A DNA stretch of 64,000 nucleotides from Aquabacterium sp. A3 (lineage in GTDB: Bacteria; Pseudomonadota; Gammaproteobacteria; Burkholderiales; Burkholderiaceae_C): positions 620,001 through 684,000 of the forward strand of contig NZ_JBBPEV010000001.1 of the NCBI RefSeq assembly GCF_038069945.1, given 5' to 3'. The notes below the pieces were generated by a model. It ran no database searches, was not told the DNA's origin, and saw nothing but the letters and a program-made list of their open reading frames with translations. Positions 1 through 9,021 of this stretch are shown here, one piece after another (positions within the stretch are counted from its first letter, which is position 1; every line of letters starts with the position of its first letter). A program made the position numbers and the translations under genes.

Positions 1-1
1 G

Positions 2-115
2 CGCGGACGACAAGCCAGCCGCTGGCTGCTGGCCGGATCGGGCCTGCTGCTGCTGGCGTACGTGGGCTCCCGCTTCGTCCTGGAAGTGCTGCTGTCGCGC
101 GCCGCAGGAGGCTGA
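2..115 (+). CDS. CcsA-like cytochrome c assembly protein (C-terminal fragment)
   Basis: Only the last 37 codons of a gene that begins outside the window are visible; the frame ends at TGA 113-115. The fragment is a basic start followed by one hydrophobic membrane helix (WLLAGSGLLLLAYVGSRFVLEVLL) and a short tail. In Burkholderiales a CcsA/YpjD-type inner-membrane protein normally ends this way and lies directly before the PP0621 gene and pilS, so the identity is inferred from the helix and the neighbourhood. The next gene starts 3 bp downstream, which suggests co-transcription. The fragment is too short for certainty. Confidence 0.6.
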   Translation, partial: RGRQASRWLLAGSGLLLLAYVGSRFVLEVLLSRAAGG

Positions 116-118
116 TGC

Positions 119-394
119 ATGGGCGCCGTCCTCAAGCTGCTGCTGGTCATCGTGGTGGGCCTGTGGCTGTGGTACTCACCCGCACTGCGCCGTCTGTGGC
201 GCCCTGGCGACAAGCCCAGGCCTCCCGGCGCCAACCTGCCCGAACGCATGGTGCGCTGCGCACACTGCGGCATCCACCTGCCTGAAAGCGATGCCGTGCG
301 CTCGCCCGAGGGATCGCTGTATTGCTCTGCCTCGCACTGTTCTCGGGGCACACGTGCCGAACAACAAGACCATCCCCAAGACCACCATGGCTGA
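119..394 (+). CDS. PP0621 family small membrane-anchored zinc-ribbon-like protein
   Basis: A 91-residue protein of unknown function. Residues 5-20 form one membrane helix, and the rest is predicted to be soluble. C47-x2-C50 and a second group at C69, H73 and C74 look like a small metal-binding knuckle. Proteins of this size and cysteine layout recur between the CcsA-like gene and pilS in betaproteobacteria and are annotated as PP0621 family. It follows the upstream gene by 3 bp and overlaps the pilS start by 8 bp, so all are probably one transcript. No function is established. The metal-binding idea rests only on the cysteine spacing. Confidence 0.7.
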   Translation: MGAVLKLLLVIVVGLWLWYSPALRRLWRPGDKPRPPGANLPERMVRCAHCGIHLPESDAVRSPEGSLYCSASHCSRGTRAEQQDHPQDHHG

Positions 395-2234
395 CCGCCC
401 GCGCGCACAGGGCCCCCAGGGGGCCGACCAGCAGGGCTCCTGGTTCGGTGCGATCGATGAGGCGTCGCCGACGGTGTGGCCGGCCAGCGTTCAGGGCCCT
501 GAGCCCACGGCCGCATCGGCATCACCATCGTCCTCGGTCAAAACGGGCATCTCGCCACAGTGGCCCTCGTTTCAACGCGTGCACCGGGCGTTTCTGGGGG
601 CACGGGTGGCCGTGTCAGCGGTGCTCTCCGGTCTGGTCATGCTGGCTGCGGCGCTGGGCACGGCACCCCCGGGATGGTTGCTGATGCTGATTGGCGGTCA
701 CCTGGTGCTGACCCTCGCGGCATGGATGTGGCCTGGCCTGCGAGAGCCCCGCGGGCGTGACGGCGGAGGCCTCAACACCGGGCAGGCTTTGGCCACCGTG
801 GGGGTGGACCTGAGCCTGTTTGCCCTGCTGCACCACCTCACGGGTCCCCATCTGAACTCACAGGCCCTGCTGGTGCTGCCCGTGCTGATGGCCGCCGTCC
901 TGTTGCCCAGGCTCATGGCCATGGGCGTGGCGGCCACCGTGACCATCACCTTGCTGAGTGCCGCCTGGATACAAGGGCAAGAAGGCGGTCAGACGGCCTC
1001 GCTGCTGGTTCAGGCAGGGGTCACCGGCTTTGGCCTGTTCGTGATGTCGATGCTGGCGTCAGAACTGTCCACCCGGCTGGCCAGAGAAGAACGCAGCGCC
1101 CGCGGCAGCCTGGAGCTGGCACGCCAGCAGGCTCGACTGAACCGCCTGGTGATCGAAGAAATGAGCGATGGCGTCATGGTGGTCGACCGCCAAGGCCGCG
1201 TGCGAACCGCCAACCCCGCCGCCCGGCGCTTGCTGTCTGCGCAGGGACAGGCCGCGCCGGCGCCATTCAAACTGCATGGCGTGCCGGCCTGGGCCCCGCT
1301 GGTGAGGGCGATCGGCCAGGGGCAACAGCAAGGCGGCCTGGGTGACAACGGCATCGAGATCAGCCTGCGCTTTGACGACCAGAGCAGCCGAGACCTGCGG
1401 GTGCGCCTGCGATTCACACGCGAGCAATCGCCCCGGCAGGTCGAAGACATGTGTGTGGTGCTGCTGGAAGACCTGCGCAGCGTGCGCGCGCGTGAGCGGC
1501 AGGCCAAGCTGGCCGCCATGGGACGCATGTCGGCCGGCATCGCACACGAGATCCGCAACCCCCTGGCGGCCATTGCCCAGGCCAACGCCTTGCTGGAAGA
1601 AGACCCGTTGTCGCCCACACAACGTCGCCTGACTCGCATGATTGCCGACAACGTCGGCCGACTCAAACACATCGTCAACGACATCCTCGCCGTGGCACCG
1701 GGTTTGAGGCCGCCGGCGCCACTCATCGAACCGATCGAGCAGGTCGTCGCCATCTGCAATGAATGGCGAGGGGTTCATGCCCTGGGTGCAGGTTCCGACA
1801 GCATCCTGGAGATCGATCCGGGCAACACCGTTCGACACGGCCCCATCCGTTGCCGCTTCGAGCCAGAGCACCTCCACCGGGTCATCACCAATTTGCTGGA
1901 CAACGCCTTGCGCTACCACAGCGGCGAACCCGGGGCCTTGCTCGTGAGCCTGCGCCTGCTGAATCAGGGACACAGCCCAGCCCAATTGATGGTGTCGGTG
2001 TGCAACGACGGCGAGCCCATCAGCCCGGACACCGAACGGGCCTTGTTCGAACCCTTTTTCTCGACCAGCAGCAGAGGCACCGGGCTGGGCCTGTATATTT
2101 GCCGTGAACTGTGTGAACGTCATGGCGCCAGCATCGACTACCGCCAACACCCTGCCAGCGTGCGCCACCGCAACGAGTTTTTCATGACCCTGCCGGTCGC
2201 CCCTCTTGAGACGAACACGTCCCGCGCCTCATGA
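387..2234 (+). CDS. pilS: PilS-type sensor histidine kinase
   Basis: A 615-residue inner-membrane histidine kinase. Its N-terminal half carries a bundle of about six membrane helices. These are followed by a PAS-like segment (EEMSDGVMVVDRQGRVRTAN), a HisKA dimerisation domain with the phospho-acceptor H387 in GIAHEIRNPL, and a C-terminal HATPase with an N-box (NLLDNALRYH) and a G-box (GTGLGLYI). PilS with PilR controls type IV pilin transcription through sigma-54 in pseudomonads, and this gene is directly followed by a PilR-like regulator. The ATG at 387 is chosen because the longer frame from 291 runs deep into the upstream gene. The stop overlaps the pilR start as ATGA. No pilin gene is in the window, so the target is inferred. 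Confidence 0.85.
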   Translation: MADRPRAQGPQGADQQGSWFGAIDEASPTVWPASVQGPEPTAASASPSSSVKTGISPQWPSFQRVHRAFLGARVAVSAVLSGLVMLAAALGTAPPGWLLMLIGGHLVLTLAAWMWPGLREPRGRDGGGLNTGQALATVGVDLSLFALLHHLTGPHLNSQALLVLPVLMAAVLLPRLMAMGVAATVTITLLSAAWIQGQEGGQTASLLVQAGVTGFGLFVMSMLASELSTRLAREERSARGSLELARQQARLNRLVIEEMSDGVMVVDRQGRVRTANPAARRLLSAQGQAAPAPFKLHGVPAWAPLVRAIGQGQQQGGLGDNGIEISLRFDDQSSRDLRVRLRFTREQSPRQVEDMCVVLLEDLRSVRARERQAKLAAMGRMSAGIAHEIRNPLAAIAQANALLEEDPLSPTQRRLTRMIADNVGRLKHIVNDILAVAPGLRPPAPLIEPIEQVVAICNEWRGVHALGAGSDSILEIDPGNTVRHGPIRCRFEPEHLHRVITNLLDNALRYHSGEPGALLVSLRLLNQGHSPAQLMVSVCNDGEPISPDTERALFEPFFSTSSRGTGLGLYICRELCERHGASIDYRQHPASVRHRNEFFMTLPVAPLETNTSRAS

Positions 2235-3787
2235 GCCCATCGAGTCACAAGCTGCTGGTCATTGATGACGAGCCCGATCTGCGCACCTTGTACGAGCTGA
2301 CCTTGCTGAGGGAGGGCTACGACGTCGACACCGCAGGCACGGTGGCCGAAGCGATGCAGTGCCTGCAGGCCGGCCCGTACGCCTGCGTCATCTCCGACAT
2401 GCGGCTGCCAGATGGCCAGGGACTGGACGTCATCCGGTGGCTGGAGGCCCAGCAACGCAGTGACAAGGTCATCGTGATCACCGCCTATGGCTCGGCTGAG
2501 AATGCCGTGAGCGCGCTCAAGGCGGGGGCGTATGACTACCTGACCAAACCCGTGGACCTCAAGCAGTTCCGCTCGGTGGTGGCCTCGGCGCTCGGCGCTG
2601 CTGCCCCCCCCCCGTCCCACGGCGTGGAGACGATGGACCCAGATGGGGCGCCCCAGCCTGGCACCACGGCATCGGTGGCAGAACGGGCGCCCAGTGCCGG
2701 CGCCCATGCCGCGCGCCAGCTCCTGGGTCACAGCCCGGCCATCCAGCAGGTGCGTGTGCTGATCGACAAGGTGGCGCGCAACATGGCGCCCGTGCACATC
2801 TTCGGCGAATCAGGCACCGGCAAAGAACTGGTGGCCCGCGCCATCCATGAAGCCAGCCACCGCCGGCACGCGCCATTCCTCGCCGTCAACTGCAGCGCCA
2901 TCCCGGAACACCTGCTGGAGGCAGAGTTCTTTGGCTATCGCAAGGGGGCCTTCACCGGTGCGCAGGAAGACCGGGAGGGCTTCTTTCAAGCGGCGCAAGG
3001 CGGCACCCTCTTCCTCGACGAGGTCGGCGATCTTCCGCTGGCCATGCAAAGCAAGCTGTTGCGCGTCATCCAGGAGCGCGCGGTACGGGGCATCGGCTGG
3101 ACTCACGAAGTCCCGATCGATGTCCGGATCTTGAGCGCCACCCACAAGCATTTGCCCGACGAGATCCAGGAACAGCGCTTCAGGCAAGACTTGTACTATC
3201 GGCTGAATGTGATCCAGCTGACACTGCCGCCCTTGCGGGACAGGCTGGACGACCTGCCTCTGCTCAGCCAGCGCATCCTGGAACGCATTGCGCAAGACAA
3301 CGGCCTGAGCGTCGTGCCCCGACTGGGTGCCAGCGCCCTGGCAGCCTTGCAGGCCCACCCATTCCCGGGCAACGTGCGCGAACTGGAGAACCTCTTGCAG
3401 CGCGCGGTGGCCCTGAGCAATCACCCCATGCTGGAGGCCACCGACCTCGGCCTCGTGCCGCCCCCACCGCCCGGGCCTGCAGCAACCTTGGACGACCTGT
3501 CCCCCGCGCACCCCTCCGAACCGGTCGGCCACCAGAGTGCTACCACGGTGAGCCAGCCGCCCCTGCCGTCTGACCTGGTGGCCTACCTGGATCAGGTTGA
3601 ACGAGACGTGCTGGTCAAGGCCCTGGAGCACCACCGCTACAACCGCACTGCGGCGGGGGCCAGTCTGGGTCTGTCGCTGCGACAGATTCGGTACCGCATG
3701 GCCCGCCTTGGCGTTCAGGTCAACGAGCAGGGCATCGTGCTGGGCGATCGATTTGACCCGGACAGCGAAGGCGCGGGCCATGAGTGA
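2231..3787 (+). CDS. pilR: PilR-type sigma-54-dependent response regulator
   Basis: An NtrC-class regulator of 518 residues. It has an N-terminal receiver with phospho-Asp in CVISDMRLPDG, a central AAA+ domain with Walker A GESGTGKE, the sigma-54 contact loop GAFTGA and Walker B GTLFLDEVGDL, and a C-terminal Fis-type helix-turn-helix (EHHRYNRTAAGASLGLS). The linker before the HTH is long and proline-rich. It should be phosphorylated by the adjacent PilS and activate sigma-54 promoters, classically pilA. The start overlaps the pilS stop by 4 bp, indicating translational coupling. The family assignment is firm; the pilin target is inferred from the pairing. Confidence 0.88.
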   Translation: MSPSSHKLLVIDDEPDLRTLYELTLLREGYDVDTAGTVAEAMQCLQAGPYACVISDMRLPDGQGLDVIRWLEAQQRSDKVIVITAYGSAENAVSALKAGAYDYLTKPVDLKQFRSVVASALGAAAPPPSHGVETMDPDGAPQPGTTASVAERAPSAGAHAARQLLGHSPAIQQVRVLIDKVARNMAPVHIFGESGTGKELVARAIHEASHRRHAPFLAVNCSAIPEHLLEAEFFGYRKGAFTGAQEDREGFFQAAQGGTLFLDEVGDLPLAMQSKLLRVIQERAVRGIGWTHEVPIDVRILSATHKHLPDEIQEQRFRQDLYYRLNVIQLTLPPLRDRLDDLPLLSQRILERIAQDNGLSVVPRLGASALAALQAHPFPGNVRELENLLQRAVALSNHPMLEATDLGLVPPPPPGPAATLDDLSPAHPSEPVGHQSATTVSQPPLPSDLVAYLDQVERDVLVKALEHHRYNRTAAGASLGLSLRQIRYRMARLGVQVNEQGIVLGDRFDPDSEGAGHE

Positions 3788-4355
3788 TCGGCCGGCACCC
3801 ACTTGGCGCGACGGCTGGCTGGCGCACGCCAGGCACTGCCCATCACCCAACTTCGGGCCACGCCCTGGGCATGCCACTGTGGACTTGGCCGTGGTGCATT
3901 CGATCAGCCTGCCCCCCGGTGAATATGGTGGCCCCGAGATCGAACAACTCTTCACCAACCGGCTGGATTGGGACGCCCACCCCTACTTTGATCAGATCCG
4001 GGGCATGGAGGTGTCGGCCCACTTCCTGATCCGACGCACAGGCGAACTGGTGCAGTTCGTGTCGGTGCACGACCGCGCCTGGCACGCCGGTGCCTCGACG
4101 TGGTGTGGCCGTGACAACTGCAATGATTTCAGTGTGGGGATTGAGCTGGAAGGGCTGGAGGGCGACACCTTTGAGCCTGCGCAATACAAGGCCTTGAGCA
4201 CCTTGTTGCGTGATCTCCACCAACAGTGGCCACTCTCTGCGGTGGTGGGGCATGAGCACATCGCGCCAGGGCGCAAACAAGACCCTGGGGCAGGCTTCGA
4301 TTGGGCGCGGCTGCAGGCCCTGACAGGGTGGGATCGACAGCGATTCGCAGGCTGA
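3780..4355 (+). CDS. ampD: 1,6-anhydro-N-acetylmuramyl-L-alanine amidase AmpD
   Basis: A 191-residue cytoplasmic zinc amidase of the amidase_2 (PGRP-like) family. It cleaves the stem peptide from anhydro-muropeptides during peptidoglycan recycling and so indirectly keeps AmpC-type beta-lactamase regulators off. Visible zinc ligands are H40 in the VVHSIS strand and the HIAPGRKQDPG motif near the C-terminus, whose His and Asp match the second ligand pair. The HAGAST substrate loop is present. The start at 3780 overlaps the pilR stop by 8 bp; the longer frame upstream lies inside pilR. Length matches the family (about 185-190 residues). Confidence 0.92.
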   Translation: MSDRPAPTWRDGWLAHARHCPSPNFGPRPGHATVDLAVVHSISLPPGEYGGPEIEQLFTNRLDWDAHPYFDQIRGMEVSAHFLIRRTGELVQFVSVHDRAWHAGASTWCGRDNCNDFSVGIELEGLEGDTFEPAQYKALSTLLRDLHQQWPLSAVVGHEHIAPGRKQDPGAGFDWARLQALTGWDRQRFAG

Positions 4356-4457
4356 AAATCGGCACGCCAAAGGTGTCTCTGGCTGTCAAACGGGACTGCC
4401 CGATCCGCAATTTCCCGCAGTTTGCACACCACAGTCGCCTCGCTCGAAAAAAGGCGT

Positions 4458-4463
4458 TATAGT
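4458..4463 (+). promoter_or_regulatory. candidate -10 element of the nrdA promoter
   Basis: TATAGT lies 9 bp before the first NrdR box and about 150 bp before the nrdA start. No good -35 is visible at the right distance. The link is supported only by its position next to the NrdR boxes. Confidence 0.3.
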
Positions 4464-4472
4464 GCCAACCAG

Positions 4473-4488
4473 ACACTACCGGTAGCGT
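4473..4488 (+). promoter_or_regulatory. NrdR box 1 upstream of nrdA
   Basis: The 16-mer ACACTACCGGTAGCGT is a near-palindrome that fits the NrdR consensus (acaCwAtATaTwGtgt) in its outer positions. It lies exactly 31 bp, three helical turns, before a near-perfect second box. Paired boxes at 31-32 bp are the usual arrangement for the ATP/dATP-sensing repressor NrdR in front of ribonucleotide reductase genes. The centre is degenerate, so box 2 is the stronger site. Confidence 0.75.
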
Positions 4489-4503
4489 CCAAAACAGGTC
4501 GCG

Positions 4504-4519
4504 ACACCATATATAGTGT
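4504..4519 (+). promoter_or_regulatory. NrdR box 2 upstream of nrdA
   Basis: ACACCATATATAGTGT matches the NrdR box consensus almost completely, including the central ATATAT. It lies 31 bp after box 1 and about 90 bp before the nrdA ATG. NrdR binding here would repress nrdA when deoxynucleotides are plentiful. The nrdR gene itself is not in the window. Confidence 0.88.
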
Positions 4520-4608
4520 CAGCGTTTTACCCTCGTACACCATCGAGGCCTTCGTCCGACGGGCCGCCAGCCATCCGCTGCCGCCCCGACGCCATCAAAG
4601 GGAATCAC

Positions 4609-7500
4609 ATGCAAACGTCCACGCCCAGCACCACGTCGTCTCACCCATCTGCTGCCACTGGCTTCCCATCTGACGCGGCACCTCAGCCCCGTCAGTCGGC
4701 GTATGCCGCCTACCAGATCATCCGACGCAACGGTGCGGTCGTTTCGTTTGAGCCCAGCAAAATCGCCGTGGCCCTGATGAAGGCCTTCCTGGCCGTGCAC
4801 GGCACCCAGGGCGCCGCATCGGCCTCGGTCCGCGAAACGGTGGACCAACTGACCGAAGCCGTCGTGCGCGGTCTGCTGCGCTCGCGTCCGGGTGGCGGCA
4901 CCTTCCACATCGAAGACGTGCAAGACCAGGTCGAACTGGGTCTGATGCGCGGCGGCCACCACGAGATTGCCCGCGCCTACGTGCTGTACCGCGAACGTCG
5001 CACCCAAGAGCGCGCCAAACAGGCCAGCGAGCAACAAGCCGCCGCCCTGCCCACGCTGCACGTCATCGACAAGGGGCAGCGCGTGCCCCTCGATCTGGCC
5101 CGCCTGCAAGCCCTGATCGAATCCTCGTGCGAAGGCCTGGGCGAAGACGTCAAGCCCGCCCCCATCCTGGCCGAAACCCAGCGCAACCTCTACGACGGCG
5201 TCTCCATCGACGAGGTCTACAAGGCCGCCATCCTGGCCGCCCGCACCCGCATCGAGCACGACCCGGCCTACACCCGTGCCACCGCCCGCCTGCTGATGCA
5301 CACCATCCGCCGCGAAATCCTCGGCGAAGAGGTGATGCACGCCGACATGGCCACGCGCTATGCCGATTACTTCCCCACCTTCATCAAGAAGGGCATCGAA
5401 GCCGAGTTGCTGGACGACAAGCTCGGCCAGTTCGACCTGGCTCGCCTGGGTGCCGCCCTGAAGTTCGAACGCGACCTGAACTTTGACTACCTGGGTCTGC
5501 AAACCCTGTACGACCGCTACTTCCTGCACGTCGATGGCGCCCGCATCGAGATGCCCCAGGCCTTCTTCATGCGCGTGGCCATGGGGCTGGCGCTCAACGA
5601 AATCGACCGCGAAGCCCGCGCCATCGAGTTCTACGAACTGCTGTCCTCGTTCGACTTCATGTCGTCCACGCCCACGCTGTTCAACGCCGGCACCCGCCGT
5701 TCGCAACTGTCGTCGTGCTACCTGACCACCGTGCCCGATGACCTCGACGGCATCTATGAGGCCATCAAGGAAAACGCCCTGCTGAGCAAATTTGCCGGCG
5801 GACTGGGCAACGACTGGACCCCGGTGCGCGCCCTGGGCTCGCACATCAAGGGCACCAACGGCAAGTCGCAAGGCGTGGTCCCCTTCCTGAAGGTGGTCAA
5901 CGACACGGCCGTGGCCGTGAACCAGGGCGGCAAGCGCAAGGGCGCCGTCTGCGCCTACCTGGAATCCTGGCACCTGGACGTCGAAGAATTCCTGGAGCTG
6001 CGCAAGAACACGGGTGACGACCGCCGCCGCACCCACGACATGAACACCGCCAACTGGATCCCCGACCTGTTCATGAAGCGCGTGATGGAAGGTGGCGAGT
6101 GGACGCTGTTCTCGCCCTCGTCCTGCCCCGACCTGCACGACAAGTTCGGCAAGGCCTTCGAAGAGGCTTACACCGGCTATGAAGCCAAGGCCGACCGTGG
6201 CGAGATCAAGCCCTTCAAGCGCATCAAGGCCGTCGACCTGTGGCGCCGCATGCTGTCGATGCTGTTCGAAACCGGCCACCCCTGGATCACCTTCAAGGAC
6301 CCCTGCAACATCCGCTCGCCGCAACAGCACGTGGGCGTGGTGCACTCGTCCAACCTGTGCACCGAGATCACCCTGAACACCAATGGTGGCGAGATCGCCG
6401 TGTGCAACCTGGGCTCGGTCAACCTGGCCCAGCACATCAAGGACGGCGCCATCGATCAAGAGAAGATCAAGAAGACCGTGCGCACCGCCATGCGCATGCT
6501 CGACAACGTGATCGACATCAACTACTACGCCGTCAAGAAGGCCCGCGACTCGAACCTGCGCCACCGTCCGGTGGGCCTGGGTCTGATGGGCTTCCAGGAC
6601 GCGCTGTACCAACTGCGCACACCCTACGCCAGCCAGGCCGCGGTCGAGTTCGCCGACCGCTCGATGGAAGCCATCTGCTACCACGCCTACTGGGCCTCGA
6701 CCGAACTGGCAGAAGAACGTGGCCGCTACAGCAGCTACCGTGGCTCGCTGTGGGACCGCGGCATCCTGCCCATCGACTCGGTCAAGCTGTTGGCTGAGCA
6801 ACGCGGTGGCTATGTCGAAGTTGACGACTCCACCACCCTGGACTGGGATGCCCTGCGTGCCCGCGTGGCACAGCACGGCATGCGCAACTCCAACTGCATC
6901 GCCATCGCCCCCACGGCCACCATCTCCAACATCATTGGTGTGGACGCCTCCATCGAGCCCTGCTTCGGCAACCTGTCGGTGAAGTCCAACCTGTCGGGCG
7001 AGTTCACCGTCATCAACGAGTACCTGGTGCGCGACCTGAAGAAGCTGGGCCTGTGGGACGACGTGATGGTGATGGACCTCAAGCACTTCGATGGCTCGCT
7101 GCGCCGCATCGACCGCGTGCCTGAAGACCTCAAGCAGTTGTACGCCACGGCCTTTGAAGTTGAGCCGGTGTGGCTGGTCGAAGCCGCTTCGCGTCGCCAG
7201 AAGTGGATCGACCAGGCTCAGTCACTGAACATCTACATGGCCGGCGCATCGGGCAAAAAGCTCGATGAAACCTACAAGCTGGCCTGGTTGCGTGGCCTGA
7301 AGACCACCTACTACCTGCGCACCATCGGCGCCACCCACGCTGAAAAATCGACGGTGTCTCGTGGTCAGCTCAACGCGGTGTCGAACAACGTGGGCGGCGG
7401 CATGAATGCGGCACCCCAAGCAGAAACCCCGATGAGCGAGCCTGCCACCGACGTGAAGTTCTGCTCGATCGACAACCCTGACTGCGAGGCCTGCCAGTAA
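4609..7500 (+). CDS. nrdA: Ribonucleoside-diphosphate reductase subunit alpha (class Ia)
   Basis: The 963-residue large subunit of class I ribonucleotide reductase, which makes deoxynucleotides from ribonucleoside diphosphates. An ATP-cone occupies about residues 34-125, and a second cone-like module about 150-240, as in the longer pseudomonad enzymes; E. coli NrdA has about 760 residues. Active-site residues are visible: C370 (SSCYL), N582/C584/E586 in NLCTEITLN, C599 in AVCNLGSVNL, and the radical-transfer pair Y901/Y902. The tail cysteines C952, C959 and C962 serve re-reduction. The ATG at 4609 follows AAAGGGA; the longer frame would start inside an NrdR box. nrdB follows after about 215 bp. 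Confidence 0.97.
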   Translation: MQTSTPSTTSSHPSAATGFPSDAAPQPRQSAYAAYQIIRRNGAVVSFEPSKIAVALMKAFLAVHGTQGAASASVRETVDQLTEAVVRGLLRSRPGGGTFHIEDVQDQVELGLMRGGHHEIARAYVLYRERRTQERAKQASEQQAAALPTLHVIDKGQRVPLDLARLQALIESSCEGLGEDVKPAPILAETQRNLYDGVSIDEVYKAAILAARTRIEHDPAYTRATARLLMHTIRREILGEEVMHADMATRYADYFPTFIKKGIEAELLDDKLGQFDLARLGAALKFERDLNFDYLGLQTLYDRYFLHVDGARIEMPQAFFMRVAMGLALNEIDREARAIEFYELLSSFDFMSSTPTLFNAGTRRSQLSSCYLTTVPDDLDGIYEAIKENALLSKFAGGLGNDWTPVRALGSHIKGTNGKSQGVVPFLKVVNDTAVAVNQGGKRKGAVCAYLESWHLDVEEFLELRKNTGDDRRRTHDMNTANWIPDLFMKRVMEGGEWTLFSPSSCPDLHDKFGKAFEEAYTGYEAKADRGEIKPFKRIKAVDLWRRMLSMLFETGHPWITFKDPCNIRSPQQHVGVVHSSNLCTEITLNTNGGEIAVCNLGSVNLAQHIKDGAIDQEKIKKTVRTAMRMLDNVIDINYYAVKKARDSNLRHRPVGLGLMGFQDALYQLRTPYASQAAVEFADRSMEAICYHAYWASTELAEERGRYSSYRGSLWDRGILPIDSVKLLAEQRGGYVEVDDSTTLDWDALRARVAQHGMRNSNCIAIAPTATISNIIGVDASIEPCFGNLSVKSNLSGEFTVINEYLVRDLKKLGLWDDVMVMDLKHFDGSLRRIDRVPEDLKQLYATAFEVEPVWLVEAASRRQKWIDQAQSLNIYMAGASGKKLDETYKLAWLRGLKTTYYLRTIGATHAEKSTVSRGQLNAVSNNVGGGMNAAPQAETPMSEPATDVKFCSIDNPDCEACQ

Positions 7501-7634
7501 GTGCCCTCTTCAAGGCCCATCGCCTTGAAAGGCCCTGTTCATCGAGGCTTCAAGCCGATCGCGTGATGCGTGATCACCACCAACGCCTTGATGCAGGGCC
7601 ATCGGTCACCGACAATTTCGATGCGAGCCAACAA

Positions 7635-7675
7635 CAAGCACTGATGGCGAATGTCAAGAAGTGCTTGGTGTTTTT
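7635..7675 (+). terminator. terminator-like hairpin between nrdA and nrdB
   Basis: CAAGCACT (7635-7642) pairs perfectly with AGTGCTTG (7660-7667). Five Ts follow after GTG. The loop is long (17 nt) and the stem only 8 bp, so termination would be partial at best. It could lower nrdB relative to nrdA on read-through transcripts, with the promoter at 7665-7694 compensating. Confidence 0.35.
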
Positions 7676-7694
7676 CGCAACACCCTTTCATAAT
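7665..7694 (+). promoter_or_regulatory. candidate nrdB promoter with internal inverted repeat
   Basis: TTGGTG (7665-7670) and CATAAT (7689-7694) are 18 bp apart, about 23 bp before the nrdB ATG. Inside the spacer sits a perfect inverted repeat, GGTGTT-TTTCGC-AACACC (7667-7684), which could be an operator. There is no NrdR box here, so nrdB may have an additional, separately controlled promoter. Confidence 0.45.
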
Positions 7695-7716
7695 CCAGCT
7701 TCATAGGATGTCCACC

Positions 7717-8865
7717 ATGTTGGTCTGGGAAGACGAATCGTCCAAATCCTCGCAGAAGCCTCAAAGCTTCGCCTCCACATCGCCGGTCGGTGTGGGCTCA
7801 GTCGCCTCCGCAGCGCACGCTGCATCAGGCACCACCAGCGCCAGCACCCGGCGCGTGAACGTGGCTGACAAGCGCATCATCAATGGCCAGACCGACGTGA
7901 ATCAGTTGGTGCCATTCAAGTACAAGTGGGCTTGGGAAAAGTACCTCGCCACCTGCGCCAATCACTGGATGCCGCAAGAGGTCAACATGTCTCGCGACAT
8001 CGCCCTCTGGAAAGATCCCAACGGCCTGAGCGAAGACGAGCGACGCATCATCAAGCGCAACCTCGGCTTCTTCGTGACCGCCGACTCGCTGGCCGCCAAC
8101 AACATCGTGCTGGGCACTTACCGCCACATCACGGCACCCGAGTGTCGCCAGTTCCTGTTGCGCCAGGCGTTTGAAGAAGCCATCCACACCCACGCCTATC
8201 AATACATCGTTGAAAGCCTGGGTCTGGATGAGTCCGAGATCTTCAACGCCTACAACGAAGTTCAATCCATCCGCGACAAGGACGAGTTCCTGATCCCCTT
8301 CATCGAGGCGATCATGAACCCCGACTTCAAGACGGGCACGACCGAGAACGACCAGACGCTGCTGAAGTCGCTGATCGTGTTCGCCTGCCTGATGGAAGGC
8401 CTGTTCTTCTATGTCGGCTTCACACAGATTCTGGCCCTGGGTCGTCAAAACAAGATGACGGGCGCTGCCGAGCAGTACCAGTACATCCTGCGCGATGAGT
8501 CGATGCACTGCAACTTCGGCATCGACCTCATCAACCAGCTCAAGCTCGAGAACCCGCACCTGTGGACCGCCGAATTCAAGGCCGAAATCAAGGCGCTTTT
8601 CCTTAAGGCAGTCGAACTGGAGTATCGCTACGCTGAAGACACCATGCCGCGCGGCGTGCTGGGCTTGAACGCCTCGATGTTCAAGGGCTACCTGCGCTAC
8701 ATCGCCAACCGTCGTGCCACCCAGATCGGACTGGACGAGCTCTTCCCCAACGAAGAGAACCCCTTCCCCTGGATGAGCGAAATGATTGACCTGAAGAAGG
8801 AACGCAACTTCTTCGAAACCCGAGTCATTGAATACCAGTCGGGCGGCGCCCTGTCCTGGGATTGA
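7717..8865 (+). CDS. nrdB: Ribonucleoside-diphosphate reductase subunit beta (class Ia)
   Basis: The 382-residue radical-generating small subunit that partners NrdA. All diiron ligands are present: D123 (DSLAANN), E154 and H157 ([10 protein letters not shown]), E227 (LMEGLFFY), E261 and H264 (DESMHCNFG). The radical tyrosine is Y161, spaced as in E. coli Y122, so this is a conventional tyrosyl-radical class Ia subunit. ATG 7717 has AGGA 8 nt upstream; an in-frame ATG at 7708 overlaps that ribosome binding site and is less likely. An N-terminal serine-rich stretch of about 45 residues precedes the conserved core. Confidence 0.96.
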   Translation: MLVWEDESSKSSQKPQSFASTSPVGVGSVASAAHAASGTTSASTRRVNVADKRIINGQTDVNQLVPFKYKWAWEKYLATCANHWMPQEVNMSRDIALWKDPNGLSEDERRIIKRNLGFFVTADSLAANNIVLGTYRHITAPECRQFLLRQAFEEAIHTHAYQYIVESLGLDESEIFNAYNEVQSIRDKDEFLIPFIEAIMNPDFKTGTTENDQTLLKSLIVFACLMEGLFFYVGFTQILALGRQNKMTGAAEQYQYILRDESMHCNFGIDLINQLKLENPHLWTAEFKAEIKALFLKAVELEYRYAEDTMPRGVLGLNASMFKGYLRYIANRRATQIGLDELFPNEENPFPWMSEMIDLKKERNFFETRVIEYQSGGALSWD

Positions 8866-9021
8866 GCAAGTGCCGCAAAGAGCACAAAGCCACCAGCACA
8901 TGAGCCCCTGGCGTACCCCATTCATCACACCGCACTCAGATCCTAGGGGGTGTCGGGTGGTGGATCCTGTATCACCAGTTGGTGGTGCAGTGCTCTTTGC
9001 AACTTGATCAAGGAGATCCGT

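Noticed and set aside
4519..7086. 855-codon open frame antisense to nrdA
   Set aside because: It lies wholly opposite a certain gene. In GC-rich DNA the opposite frame of a well-coded gene often stays open. The translation has no recognisable motif.
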